Positions 1 to 5,238 of a stretch of DNA of 5,238 nucleotides are shown here, in pieces. Numbering within the stretch: position 1 is the stretch's first letter; each line of letters opens with the position of its first letter. The translations under genes were made by a program, and so were the position numbers. The stretch spans positions 1 through 5,238 of the forward strand of contig CALBUZ010000048.1 of NCBI GenBank assembly GCA_937969105.1, in the 5' to 3' direction. The stretch is from an uncultured Collinsella sp. (GTDB lineage Bacteria; Actinomycetota; Coriobacteriia; Coriobacteriales; Coriobacteriaceae). The notes under the pieces were generated by a model that had not been told where the DNA came from, did not search any database, and saw nothing but the letters and a program-made list of their open reading frames with translations.

Positions 1-337
1 GGCCGCCGAAATGTTTGGTTATGTCATCCGGTTCAACGCCATCGCAATGGCTTGCAAAGTCAAAGTCTAAAAGTGAATTGAGCTCGCTAACGCGTTTCGG
101 TGCAACAAACGATCCCTTACCTTGGATTCGATAGATACTTCCACGACGCTCCAGCTCACTCATGGCAAGTCGGACGGTTGTTCTGCTTACGGCGTATTCG
201 TCGCAGAGTTCCATTTCTGTTGGAAGTTTATCGTCTGCTTGATATACATCGACGATCTGCTTGAGCAGCGCGTCGGTGAGCTGTAAATAGAGTGGCCGTT
301 TTTCGTGTGTATCGAGCATTAGAGCCTCAGTTTGCAT
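1..337 (-). CDS. GntR/HutC-family transcriptional regulator, N-terminal part (partial at left edge)
   Basis: DNA-binding repressor of the GntR superfamily; 112 residues are visible and the C-terminus lies beyond the window. Residues about 15-80 form the winged helix-turn-helix: a PLYLQL first helix, then [19 protein letters not shown] (residues 38-56, containing the recognition helix), then [20 protein letters not shown] (residues 61-80), the wing with its typical G-K-G-[ST]-F turn. The 'P-L-Y' opening and the sequence after the wing fit the HutC subgroup, whose C-terminal UTRA domain usually binds sugar phosphates or other small metabolites, but that domain cannot be seen here. Two starts are possible. 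The ATG at 337-335 has only a weak AGG upstream; the ATG at 319-317, six codons in, has GAGG five bases before it and may be the real start. The gene lies 54 nt downstream of the barrel-protein gene on the same strand with no terminator between, so they are probably co-transcribed. By context it is the likely local regulator of the divergent PTS cassette. Confidence 0.9.
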   Translation of the reverse strand, partial: MQTEALMLDTHEKRPLYLQLTDALLKQIVDVYQADDKLPTEMELCDEYAVSRTTVRLAMSELERRGSIYRIQGKGSFVAPKRVSELNSLLDFDFASHCDGVEPDDITKHFGG

Positions 338-391
338 GTTGGTGGTACCTGATGGTTGCCTCAGTCGGGATGTAACGTGGGCAAGGTAACC

Positions 392-1312
392 TTAACGTAT
401 CACAGAGCGGCTCAGCATGATGATCTGATGCCTGTATCCACGAAGGGCTTGTCCGAGCGTGAAGATATTCTGGGGCAGGCAAATACCGTTCATGGAGTCC
501 CCGATATGTTGGAGGTCAGCGCCGGCTGCTTTTGCTGCAAGGCCTATTTTCTTAATGGTCTCGCTGTCGCAAGAGTCTTGACTCGTCCCGTTCGCCGCCA
601 TGACGAGAACCTTCTCTTCAATTGACTTGCCTACGTTGTAGGATCGTACAAAGTCTACGATGGCGCGCAGGTCTGCTTCTTGGAAGCAAGGGACAGTGTA
701 GGGTGCTGGCACCGGAGGGATTTCGAGGCGGAGGTCAACAAGCTGGTGGGCTATTTCGAGGGTCATTACAGGTTCCGCAACGCCTGCTCCATGCTTTTTT
801 CCGGCTATGACCAGGCCATTGAAATGCTCTTTGGAGAGTTTGATCGAATGGGCGATTGCATCGTTGGAGACGCCAGTTCCAGGGTTGCCTGTGAGGCAAA
901 TAAAATCAAATCCGAGTTCGTTTGCCTTTTCTAAGGTCTTGGGAGAGACGCGACGACCCATGGGGATTTCCGTACGGGATTCAGACATCTCAGCCTCGTT
1001 ATCAACTGGCTCCAGATTGACGCCAATGGGCCTTCCGCATGCTCGCTTCACCCAAGTGACCGGGTTTTCATTGAGATCATCTGGAATACCGGCAATAACT
1101 GGATCGAACACATCGAACGCGTTAAACAGAAGCAGGTCGGCACCTGCGGCACGTTCGATTTCTGCATTAGTAACGCCGCTGAGAAATTGGGAAGAGGGTA
1201 CGTTTTCCGCCATGATGGTACGTCCCTCGGAGGCCAGAATTGCCTGCTTTAGATCCATGGCTGACGTGGTGGCAAAATCGGATGCGGACATGTTCAGTAA
1301 TCGTTTGGGCAT
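392..1312 (-). CDS. TIM-barrel-like protein of uncharacterised family (DUF7916 / 'PEP phosphonomutase-like')
   Basis: A 306-residue soluble protein with no signal peptide or membrane segment. Its alternating strand and helix segments suggest a TIM barrel: GRTIMAENV (30-38), GADLLLFNAFDVF (57-69), RPIGVNLEPVD (94-104), GFDFICLTGNPGTGVS (134-149), GLVIAGKKHGAG (166-177), EKVLVMAANGTS (about 239-250) and GADLQHIGDSMNG (about 270-282). The Gly-rich TGNPGTG and GDS segments late in the barrel resemble phosphate-binding loops, which would suit a phosphorylated ligand. From memory it belongs to a family named DUF7916, variously labelled PEP phosphonomutase or haloacid dehalogenase-like hydrolase, often found beside PTS permeases. 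No reaction is established, and HAD motifs (DxDx[TV]) are not seen, so the HAD label looks wrong. The ATG at 1312 is preceded by AAAGGAAG with a seven-base spacer from AGGA, a strong ribosome binding site. It is first in a minus-strand operon with the GntR gene and divergent from the EIICB gene. Sequence-based confidence is high for a real gene and moderate for the family. Confidence 0.85.
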   Translation of the reverse strand: MPKRLLNMSASDFATTSAMDLKQAILASEGRTIMAENVPSSQFLSGVTNAEIERAAGADLLLFNAFDVFDPVIAGIPDDLNENPVTWVKRACGRPIGVNLEPVDNEAEMSESRTEIPMGRRVSPKTLEKANELGFDFICLTGNPGTGVSNDAIAHSIKLSKEHFNGLVIAGKKHGAGVAEPVMTLEIAHQLVDLRLEIPPVPAPYTVPCFQEADLRAIVDFVRSYNVGKSIEEKVLVMAANGTSQDSCDSETIKKIGLAAKAAGADLQHIGDSMNGICLPQNIFTLGQALRGYRHQIIMLSRSVIR

Positions 1313-1358
1313 TGTTACTTCCTTTGACTAGAACGACAGGCTTGTGACATCGTCACTA

Positions 1359-1376
1359 ATATTGTTACAACAATAT
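1359..1376. promoter_or_regulatory. Perfect 18-bp palindrome, candidate operator
   Basis: ATATTGTT and AACAATAT are exact reverse complements around a central AC. It lies just downstream of the predicted minus-strand promoter (-10 at 1386-1391), a classic repressor position. Its half-site (TTGTT) does not match the well-known HutC/DasR/NagR operators that I know, so binding by the adjacent GntR protein is an inference. Part of it, ATTGTTAC, recurs at 1311-1318 across the start codon of the barrel-protein gene. Confidence 0.5.
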
Positions 1377-1385
1377 ATTAAATAT

Positions 1386-1413
1386 GTTATATCCAATCGG
1401 TGAACGGTTGCAA
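1386..1413 (-). promoter_or_regulatory. Putative sigma70-type promoter for the barrel-protein/GntR operon
   Basis: On the minus strand TTGCAA (1413-1408) and TATAAC (1391-1386) are spaced by 16 bases, matching the -35 and -10 consensus at four and five of six positions. Transcription would start near 1379, giving a leader of about 65 nt before the ATG at 1312. The spacer contains one arm (1397-1407) of a long inverted pair, and the 18-bp palindrome 1359-1376 lies directly after the predicted start, so a bound protein could block either promoter recognition or clearance. The assignment is by consensus only. Confidence 0.5.
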
Positions 1414-1485
1414 ACTTATTGTACTGCTCCGAAAAAATAGCCTTTAGCTGGACAAATCTAAATTTACGCAACTGCCGTTCACCGA
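1397..1485. repeat. 11-bp perfect inverted pair (TCGGTGAACGG / CCGTTCACCGA), arms 1397-1407 and 1475-1485
   Basis: The arms are exact reverse complements with centres 78 bp apart. Similarity continues inward: GGTTGC next to the left arm and GCAACTGCC next to the right arm, differing by a small insertion. Each arm also contains CGGT-GAA-CGG, a short tandem repeat of a CGG(T) half-site. Because the left arm falls exactly in the spacer of the minus-strand promoter, two oppositely oriented protein sites that could support looping are more likely than a transcript hairpin with a 67-nt loop. The binding protein is unknown. Confidence 0.55.
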
Positions 1486-1501
1486 ATAAGTATTTGAATT
1501 C

Positions 1502-1561
1502 TTGACATATTGACAAAGCGGAAAAAAAATTGGTTATGACAAATCGCGCAAATGATATTAC
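1502..1561 (+). promoter_or_regulatory. Putative promoter region for the PTS EIICB gene
   Basis: Two perfect -35 hexamers TTGACA occur in tandem, at 1502-1507 and 1510-1515, but neither has a good -10 at 16-18 bases (best: AAAAAT at 1525 or TATGAC at 1535). A better -10 lies further on: TGATATTAC at 1553-1561, an extended -10 (TG-n-TATTAC). The exact promoter is therefore uncertain, although the region almost certainly holds one. Transcription from 1553-1561 would begin just before the 24-bp palindrome at 1577-1600. Confidence 0.4.
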
Positions 1562-1576
1562 ATTTCGCACAAGAAC

Positions 1577-1600
1577 GTATTCACTTACATAAGTGGATAC
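1577..1600. promoter_or_regulatory. 24-bp near-perfect palindrome upstream of EIICB, candidate operator
   Basis: The arms GTATTCACTTA (1577-1587) and TAAGTGGATAC (1590-1600) are reverse complements at 10 of 11 positions around a central CA. It lies about 16 bases past the best extended -10 element, in the expected initial transcribed region, and 69 bases before the EIICB start codon. As DNA it fits an operator for a dimeric regulator such as the GntR protein. As RNA it could form a hairpin of ten pairs with a four-base loop, the mismatch being a G-U pair, but there is no U-run after it, so it is not a terminator. Confidence 0.5.
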
Positions 1601-1668
1601 AAACGGGGACGACGACGGTTGAGTCCGGATAAATCGTTGTGTGCCCGGGAATCATGAAAGGATGTGTT

Positions 1669-3363
1669 ATGGACGCTATCGTCAAATTCCTTGAAAAACA
1701 CCAGGCCCTCTTCGACAAAATCTCAAAGAACATTTATCTGGTGGCGATTAAGGATGGCTTTCTCTCGAATATGCCAATTGTGCTGTTCTCGAGTCTGTTC
1801 CTTCTTCTTTCGACGCTCCCTGCCTATGTAGGCATCGCGCTTCCGTCTGAGGTGCTGGATTTCTTCAATAAAATCTATGCATATACCATGGGACTTCTTG
1901 GCATTATGGTGGCCGGCACCACGGCGAGCTCACTTGCCAAGTCGATGAACCGCCGCATGCCTTCGGGCAAATCTCTCAACCCCACCTCGTGTATGGTTTG
2001 TGCCATGTGCGGCATGTTCTTGCTATCGGTGACGAACGATGTTGTCTCGATTGGCGGAGCAGATACGTCTGTTTTTGAAACCGGCTATATGGGAACCAAG
2101 GGTTTTATCGCTGCGTTCGTATCCGCATTCTTGACCGTTAATATCTATAAGGTGTGCATTAGCCATAATGTGACGATCAAGCTCCCCAAAGAGGTCCCTG
2201 GCGCTATTGCGCAGAGTTTTCGCGATATCTTTGCGTTTGGGTTTTCAATCCTTGCGTGCGCTGTTATCGATCTCGCGAGCCGTAAGCTGCTTGCTGTGCC
2301 GTTCGCCAATTTGGTATCCGCTCTCATCTCGCCGCTGTTCTCCGCGGTCGACACCTATCCTGGCATGGCGCTTATCGAAGGCGCGGTCGCACTTTTCCAA
2401 TTTATGGGTATTCACGGTGCCTCGGTTGTCATGACGCCGATCAATGCTGCGCTCTACGACAATACCGTTACCAATCTTCAGGTTTTCCAAGCAGGTGGAC
2501 ACCCGTCAATTGCTCTCGCGCTGGACTTTACAAACTTCATCGGCGGTCTGGGCGGTTCTGGCTGCACGTTCATCGTTCCTATTATCCTGATCATGTTTAT
2601 GCGTTCCAAGCAGCTTAAAGCCATGGGCAAGGCATCGATTATCCCGGTGATTTTTGGAGTTAACGAGCCCGTTCTCTTCGGTATGCCGATTGTTCTCAAT
2701 CCCTATATGTTCGTGCCCTTCCTAGCGGCTCCTATGGTCAACGCTATAATCGGTAAGTTTTTCATTGACGTAATTGGAATGAACGCCCCCATGTATACCA
2801 TGCCGTGGGCGCTTCCCGGCCCAATCGGTGCATTCCTCACCACAGGCCTTGATGTACGTTCTCTCGTATTGATTGCAGTGCTGTTGGTCGTTGACTTTGT
2901 AATTTACTATCCGTTCTGCAAGGCATACGACCATCAGCTTTGTTTGGAAGAGTCTGCAAAGGAGGCTGCAGGAACCTCGGATGCAGATGCTATTGCCGCA
3001 CAGGAAAATGTCGCAAAAGCTCTCGAGGCGGTAAAGGACAAGGCGGAGCAGATCCGCGTGCTTGTGCTTTGCCAGGGTGCCGGCACTTCGACTCTCTTGG
3101 CAAATGCTCTTCGCGAAGGCGCCGCTGCTAAGGGTATTGATCTGGTTTCTCAGTCCGGTGCGTACGGAAGCCACTATGATACGATGGATCAGTACAACGT
3201 GATTGTTCTGGCGCCCCAGGCACGCATGTACTATGACGCTATGAAGGCCGATACCGATCGCCTTGGAATTAAACTGCTCACCACAAGGGGCAAGGAGTAT
3301 ATCGACCTTACCAACGATCCCGAAGGTGCAATTGACTGGATCGTTCAGGAGCTGGCTAAATAG
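1669..3363 (+). CDS. PTS lactose/cellobiose-family EIICB permease (LacE-like)
   Basis: Membrane sugar permease and phosphotransferase: the IIC part carries the sugar across the membrane and the IIB part donates phosphate to it. The 564-residue length matches LacE-type EIICB proteins (about 570). IIC spans residues 1 to about 423, opening with ISKNIYLVAIKDGFLSNMP, with many hydrophobic segments and the conserved GVNEP motif (Glu333) of the substrate site. An Ala/Glu-rich linker (about 425-465) leads to the IIB domain, with phosphocysteine Cys468 in LVLCQGAGTSTLLANAL. Line-by-line resemblance to LacE is strong, including YTMGL, VAGTTA, YMGTKG, NVTIKLPKEVP, GIHG and VLNP. Substrate is unproven: no phospho-beta-galactosidase or phospho-beta-glucosidase is in the window, and no EIIA, which must come from elsewhere. 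The ATG at 1669 was chosen because AAAGGA (1657-1662) sits six bases before it and the product then starts like its homologues; GTG 1639 and ATG 1654 are in frame upstream but lack this. A strong terminator follows, so the gene is probably monocistronic. Confidence 0.93.
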   Translation: MDAIVKFLEKHQALFDKISKNIYLVAIKDGFLSNMPIVLFSSLFLLLSTLPAYVGIALPSEVLDFFNKIYAYTMGLLGIMVAGTTASSLAKSMNRRMPSGKSLNPTSCMVCAMCGMFLLSVTNDVVSIGGADTSVFETGYMGTKGFIAAFVSAFLTVNIYKVCISHNVTIKLPKEVPGAIAQSFRDIFAFGFSILACAVIDLASRKLLAVPFANLVSALISPLFSAVDTYPGMALIEGAVALFQFMGIHGASVVMTPINAALYDNTVTNLQVFQAGGHPSIALALDFTNFIGGLGGSGCTFIVPIILIMFMRSKQLKAMGKASIIPVIFGVNEPVLFGMPIVLNPYMFVPFLAAPMVNAIIGKFFIDVIGMNAPMYTMPWALPGPIGAFLTTGLDVRSLVLIAVLLVVDFVIYYPFCKAYDHQLCLEESAKEAAGTSDADAIAAQENVAKALEAVKDKAEQIRVLVLCQGAGTSTLLANALREGAAAKGIDLVSQSGAYGSHYDTMDQYNVIVLAPQARMYYDAMKADTDRLGIKLLTTRGKEYIDLTNDPEGAIDWIVQELAK

Positions 3364-3396
3364 TGGATGCACTCCGTCGTTGATTCGTCGGTGTAT

Positions 3397-3440
3397 AGTA
3401 CGGCCCCGCAGCTTATTGAGCTGCGGGGCCGTATTTCGTT
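3397..3440 (+). terminator. Rho-independent terminator after EIICB
   Basis: TACGGCCCCGCAGCT (3399-3413) and its exact reverse complement (3419-3433) form a 15-bp GC-rich stem with the five-base loop TATTG. A G-U and an A-U pair at the base extend it to 17. The tail is TTTCGTT, a short and interrupted T-run. It begins 34 bases after the EIICB stop codon and isolates this unit from the DeoR remnant downstream. Confidence 0.88.
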
Positions 3441-3477
3441 GAGTATCTAATTGAGACAATGAGCGCAACCGTCGTGA

Positions 3478-3921
3478 GATCGCATTGGCGCTCTCCGAGT
3501 CACCGACAAACTGTCTTCCATCTATGTGACCAATTCGCTTTCGGTCTTTAGCCTGCTCGAGGCGTGCGAGGATTGCGAGCTGTGCCTGGTGGGCGGCGTG
3601 TACCGCAGCCGCACCGCCGCCTTTGTGGGGCCCACGGCCGAGGATACCCTGCGCGCACTAGGGATTGACATGGCGTTTATCGGTGCCAACGGCATTCTGG
3701 ACGGCGACGTGTCCACGTCCAACATGGATGAGGGCCGCATCCAGCAGCTCGCCTTTAGCAAGGCCGATACGCGCTACCTCATCGCCGACTCCAGCAAGAT
3801 CGGCAGGCGCGACTTCTACACTTTCTGCCGCCTGGACAGCCTGGACGCCGTGGTATGTGAGCCGAGCATCTCCGCCGAGGATCGTGTCGCCATCGAGGAA
3901 CACAAGCGGGTCATCTGCTAG
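3478..3921 (+). pseudogene. DeoR-family regulator, C-terminal effector-domain remnant (N-terminus missing)
   Basis: Only the C-terminal half of a DeoR-type sugar-phosphate-responsive repressor is present. Recognisable DeoR sensor-domain sequence begins near VTDKLSSIYVTNSL (about 3499) and continues through LVGGVYRSRTAAFVGPTAE, IGANGI, ADSSKIGRRDFYTFC and LDAVV to a natural end, about 140 residues against roughly 250 for the family. The DNA-binding helix-turn-helix and the first half of the sensor domain, including the usual D-S-G-T-T phosphate loop, are absent. The frame is open from 3478 after a TGA at 3475-3477. The first usable start is GTG 3526 (131 residues), which lies inside the conserved VTNS strand and has no good ribosome binding site, so it is not a natural start. 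Just upstream, in another frame, 3461-3502 reads ERNRREIALALSES, which might be a scrap of the original N-terminus joined by an internal deletion; this is weak. The remnant is much richer in G+C than both flanks, suggesting older host DNA beside acquired DNA. It cannot bind DNA in the usual way. Confidence 0.8.
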
Positions 3922-3943
3922 CTAACGCTGCAGGCGATACTTC

Positions 3944-3966
3944 TGCCCCCTGCCGGCGCGGGGGTA
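3944..3966. terminator. GC-rich hairpin between convergent genes, possible weak terminator
   Basis: TGCCCCC (3944-3950) pairs with GGGGGTA (3960-3966), one pair being G-U, around a nine-base loop that can itself add two pairs. It lies 23 bases after the DeoR remnant and 63 bases past the Fic stop codon on the other strand, as expected for a shared terminator. Neither side has a T-run, so efficient intrinsic termination is doubtful. Confidence 0.3.
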
Positions 3967-4028
3967 CCGCTTTACAATGACACGCAAATAGTTTTGGGCA
4001 ACAAGGGTGAGGCCATTCTGAGGTATGG

Positions 4029-5238
4029 CTAGACTTCGTATTTCGCTTTGATATTCCTTGAGAATGAACCGAAGTCTTCGTAGAGTTCGTCTCTGCTTTC
4101 ATCTTCGGCGCGGTTCATGCGTTCAAGGATTTTATCCTTTGGGGACCCTTGTTTTATTGCTGGCTCGCTATTGGGTATTGCAGATTGCAAGAATAATTCC
4201 AGAGCATGGACGTCTTTAAGTATGTAGCCCGTCGAACGACCTGCTCCCGTTTTTTCGATTGCGCTGCAACTAACAAGCTGGCTGAGGGTTCGTTTAATGG
4301 TTACCTCGCTGATATCGGGGCAGTTGGACTGGATGTCGGATTTCTTAATGACGCCGGATTTCTGCTGAAACAGAGCAGCTATGCGCGATTGCTTCGACAT
4401 GGGGCGAGTGCTGAATTCAATCAGGGTGTGCTGTTCGAGCTGTCGGTAAGCCGCCAGAATGGTTCCGAGCATGAACCGGATAAAGGGAACCTCGTTGTTT
4501 TCGTTTTCATTCCATCCTTTGGAACTTGCAGCGAGGGCACTGTAGTAGAGCGCCTTGTTGTCTTCAATAAGTCGTTCGATGCTGATGTAACGCGCAACGT
4601 CGTATCCAGTCTTTTCGAGTAGCAGTGTTGTAAGGAGTCGGCTCATCCTGCCATTGCCATCGTTGAAGGGATGAATACTGACAAAATCGAATATAAAGCG
4701 GAGCGATATAAGGAGGGGATCGCAAACTTGGCGAGATAAGGCATCGTTGAGGGACCGACAGGCTTCTTCGATAAGTCCCGGGGTCGCAAGAGCCGAAGGA
4801 GGCCTAAAGCGCACAAATCGATTACCTTGATCGTCAATGGAGACGATTTCGTTATCGCTGTCTTTCCAATGGCCCCCATACGAGATTGCTGTGTGTGCCA
4901 TGAGGTCACGATGCAACTGTAAAATGACCGATGGCGTTACGGGAATGAAATCGTGCTGCTCGTGAATAAGCGACAGCGCATCTCGGTATCCAGCGATTTC
5001 TTCCTCTGCGCGGGAGTTTGGCTTGGTGGAATACGCCATGATTGCTTTTAGTCTTTTTTGGGTGGTAACAATCCCTTCAAGTCCGTTGGAGGATTGGGTG
5101 CTTTGGATCTTAGCTTCCTCCATAAGGGACGATAGAAGCTCGGGTTTGACTGGACTCAGAGCAAGCTGACGGCCTTTATGCTCGCGTATCGAGAGGAGGA
5201 GGTTGGTGATTGGAGTTGCTTCGAGTTCCGCTGGGACT
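4029..5238 (-). CDS. Fic-family protein, probable AMP-transferase with C-terminal winged-helix region (N-terminus off right edge)
   Basis: Fic enzymes typically move AMP from ATP onto a protein hydroxyl. The frame is open to the window edge, giving 402 visible residues; by comparison with relatives only a short N-terminal piece should be missing. The first internal ATG is at 5123, but homologous sequence (ITNLLLSIREHKGRQLAL) lies upstream of it, so it is not the start. Numbering from that Met, SNGLEG (12-17; 5073-5090) matches the S/T-x3-E-G/N inhibitory motif, here on the N-terminal side as in class II Fic proteins. IAGYRDAL and GGHWKDSDNEI lead to a flap region, then the active-site motif HPFNDGNGRMSR (151-162; DNA 4638-4673) with catalytic His151, Asp155 and Arg159 all intact. 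After the Fic core, about residues 245-303 resemble a winged helix (SRIAALFQQKSGVIKKSDI, then VTIKRTLSQLV and GRSTGYIL), suggesting DNA binding or self-regulation. It converges on the DeoR remnant. No separate antitoxin gene is seen downstream. Target and physiological role are unknown. Confidence 0.92.
   Translation of the reverse strand, partial: VPAELEATPITNLLLSIREHKGRQLALSPVKPELLSSLMEEAKIQSTQSSNGLEGIVTTQKRLKAIMAYSTKPNSRAEEEIAGYRDALSLIHEQHDFIPVTPSVILQLHRDLMAHTAISYGGHWKDSDNEIVSIDDQGNRFVRFRPPSALATPGLIEEACRSLNDALSRQVCDPLLISLRFIFDFVSIHPFNDGNGRMSRLLTTLLLEKTGYDVARYISIERLIEDNKALYYSALAASSKGWNENENNEVPFIRFMLGTILAAYRQLEQHTLIEFSTRPMSKQSRIAALFQQKSGVIKKSDIQSNCPDISEVTIKRTLSQLVSCSAIEKTGAGRSTGYILKDVHALELFLQSAIPNSEPAIKQGSPKDKILERMNRAEDESRDELYEDFGSFSRNIKAKYEV

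Larger units (their letters stand above)
1313..1668. promoter_or_regulatory. Divergent control region between the barrel-protein operon and the PTS EIICB gene
   Basis: This 356-bp stretch separates two divergently transcribed units and holds no convincing gene. It is AT-rich, with A/T runs at 1358-1392 and 1524-1531, and carries several symmetric elements: GTGAC/GTCAC at 1344-1356, a perfect 18-bp palindrome at 1359-1376, an 11-bp inverted pair at 1397-1407 and 1475-1485, and a 24-bp palindrome at 1577-1600. Candidate promoters are seen for both directions. A single GntR-type regulator could coordinate both units from here. Which element it binds is not determinable from sequence alone. Confidence 0.7.

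Noticed and set aside
383..393. Small palindrome AAGGT-A-ACCTT at the end of the barrel-protein gene
   Set aside because: Five-base arms at the stop codon with no T-run are too weak for a terminator and could easily arise by chance.
807..1331. Plus-strand open frame of 174 codons
   Set aside because: It is antisense to the well-supported barrel-protein gene, has no recognisable domain and reads as low-complexity Ser/Arg-rich shadow sequence.
1343..1357. CRP-like site TGTGA...TCAC
   Set aside because: The half-sites are separated by five rather than six bases and one end is imperfect. The GTGAC/GTCAC symmetry (1344-1356) is real but short, so it is only mentioned within the control region.
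1328..1570. Minus-strand open frame of 80 codons in the divergent region
   Set aside because: It would run through the promoter, palindromes and ribosome binding site region, shows no family resemblance, and its composition is that of translated AT-rich intergenic DNA.
1313..1668. Catabolite-repression (cre) site, riboswitch, CRISPR array or tRNA in the control region
   Set aside because: No sequence fits the cre consensus well, no repeated spacer units exist, and no known riboswitch or tRNA fold could be recognised by eye.
2722..3468. Minus-strand open frame of 248 codons
   Set aside because: It is antisense to the EIICB gene and passes through the terminator hairpin; no coherent domain is seen.
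4206..4622. Plus-strand open frame of 138 codons
   Set aside because: It is antisense to the Fic gene, which has clear family motifs.

Overview
The window looks like an accessory carbohydrate-uptake locus from a Gram-positive bacterium. Candidates are a gut Coriobacteriia/Actinomycetota member such as Collinsella, or a Bacillota relative. This placement is an inference from protein family resemblance (a LacE-type fused EIICB permease, a GntR/HutC regulator, a Fic protein with AKIQST...EG sequence style), strong purine-rich ribosome binding sites, and one GC-rich island (43 G/C in 60 at 3601-3660) between DNA near 50% GC (28 of 60 at 1741-1800; 30 of 60 at 4501-4560). No ribosomal or marker gene is present to confirm it.

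Layout. Positions 1-337 (minus) hold the N-terminal 112 residues of a GntR/HutC-family repressor that runs off the left edge. Immediately upstream on the same strand, 392-1312 encodes a 306-residue TIM-barrel-like protein of a poorly characterised family (database names vary: DUF7916, 'PEP phosphonomutase', 'haloacid dehalogenase-like'). The 54-nt gap contains no terminator, so the two probably form an operon. A 356-bp divergent regulatory region (1313-1668) follows. It is dense in symmetry: a perfect 18-bp palindrome, an 11-bp inverted pair 78 bp apart with one arm exactly inside a promoter spacer, and a 24-bp near-perfect palindrome ahead of the transporter. On the plus strand, 1669-3363 encodes a 564-residue PTS EIICB permease with a strong terminator at 3397-3440.

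Right of the terminator the character changes. Positions 3478-3921 (plus) are the C-terminal effector-domain half of a DeoR-family regulator whose helix-turn-helix and first half of the sensor domain are missing. It is GC-rich and probably a pseudogene left at a recombination junction. Facing it, 4029-5238 (minus, N-terminus off the right edge) is a Fic-family protein with an intact HPFNDGNGR active-site motif, an N-terminal S-x3-E-G inhibitory motif and a C-terminal winged-helix-like region.

How the genes may work together (inference): the EIICB brings in and phosphorylates a sugar using an EIIA encoded elsewhere. The barrel protein may act on, or sense, the resulting phosphosugar or a derivative. 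The GntR protein would control both divergent units through the palindromes between them. The Fic gene is transcribed convergently toward the DeoR remnant and is probably functionally separate from the sugar cassette.
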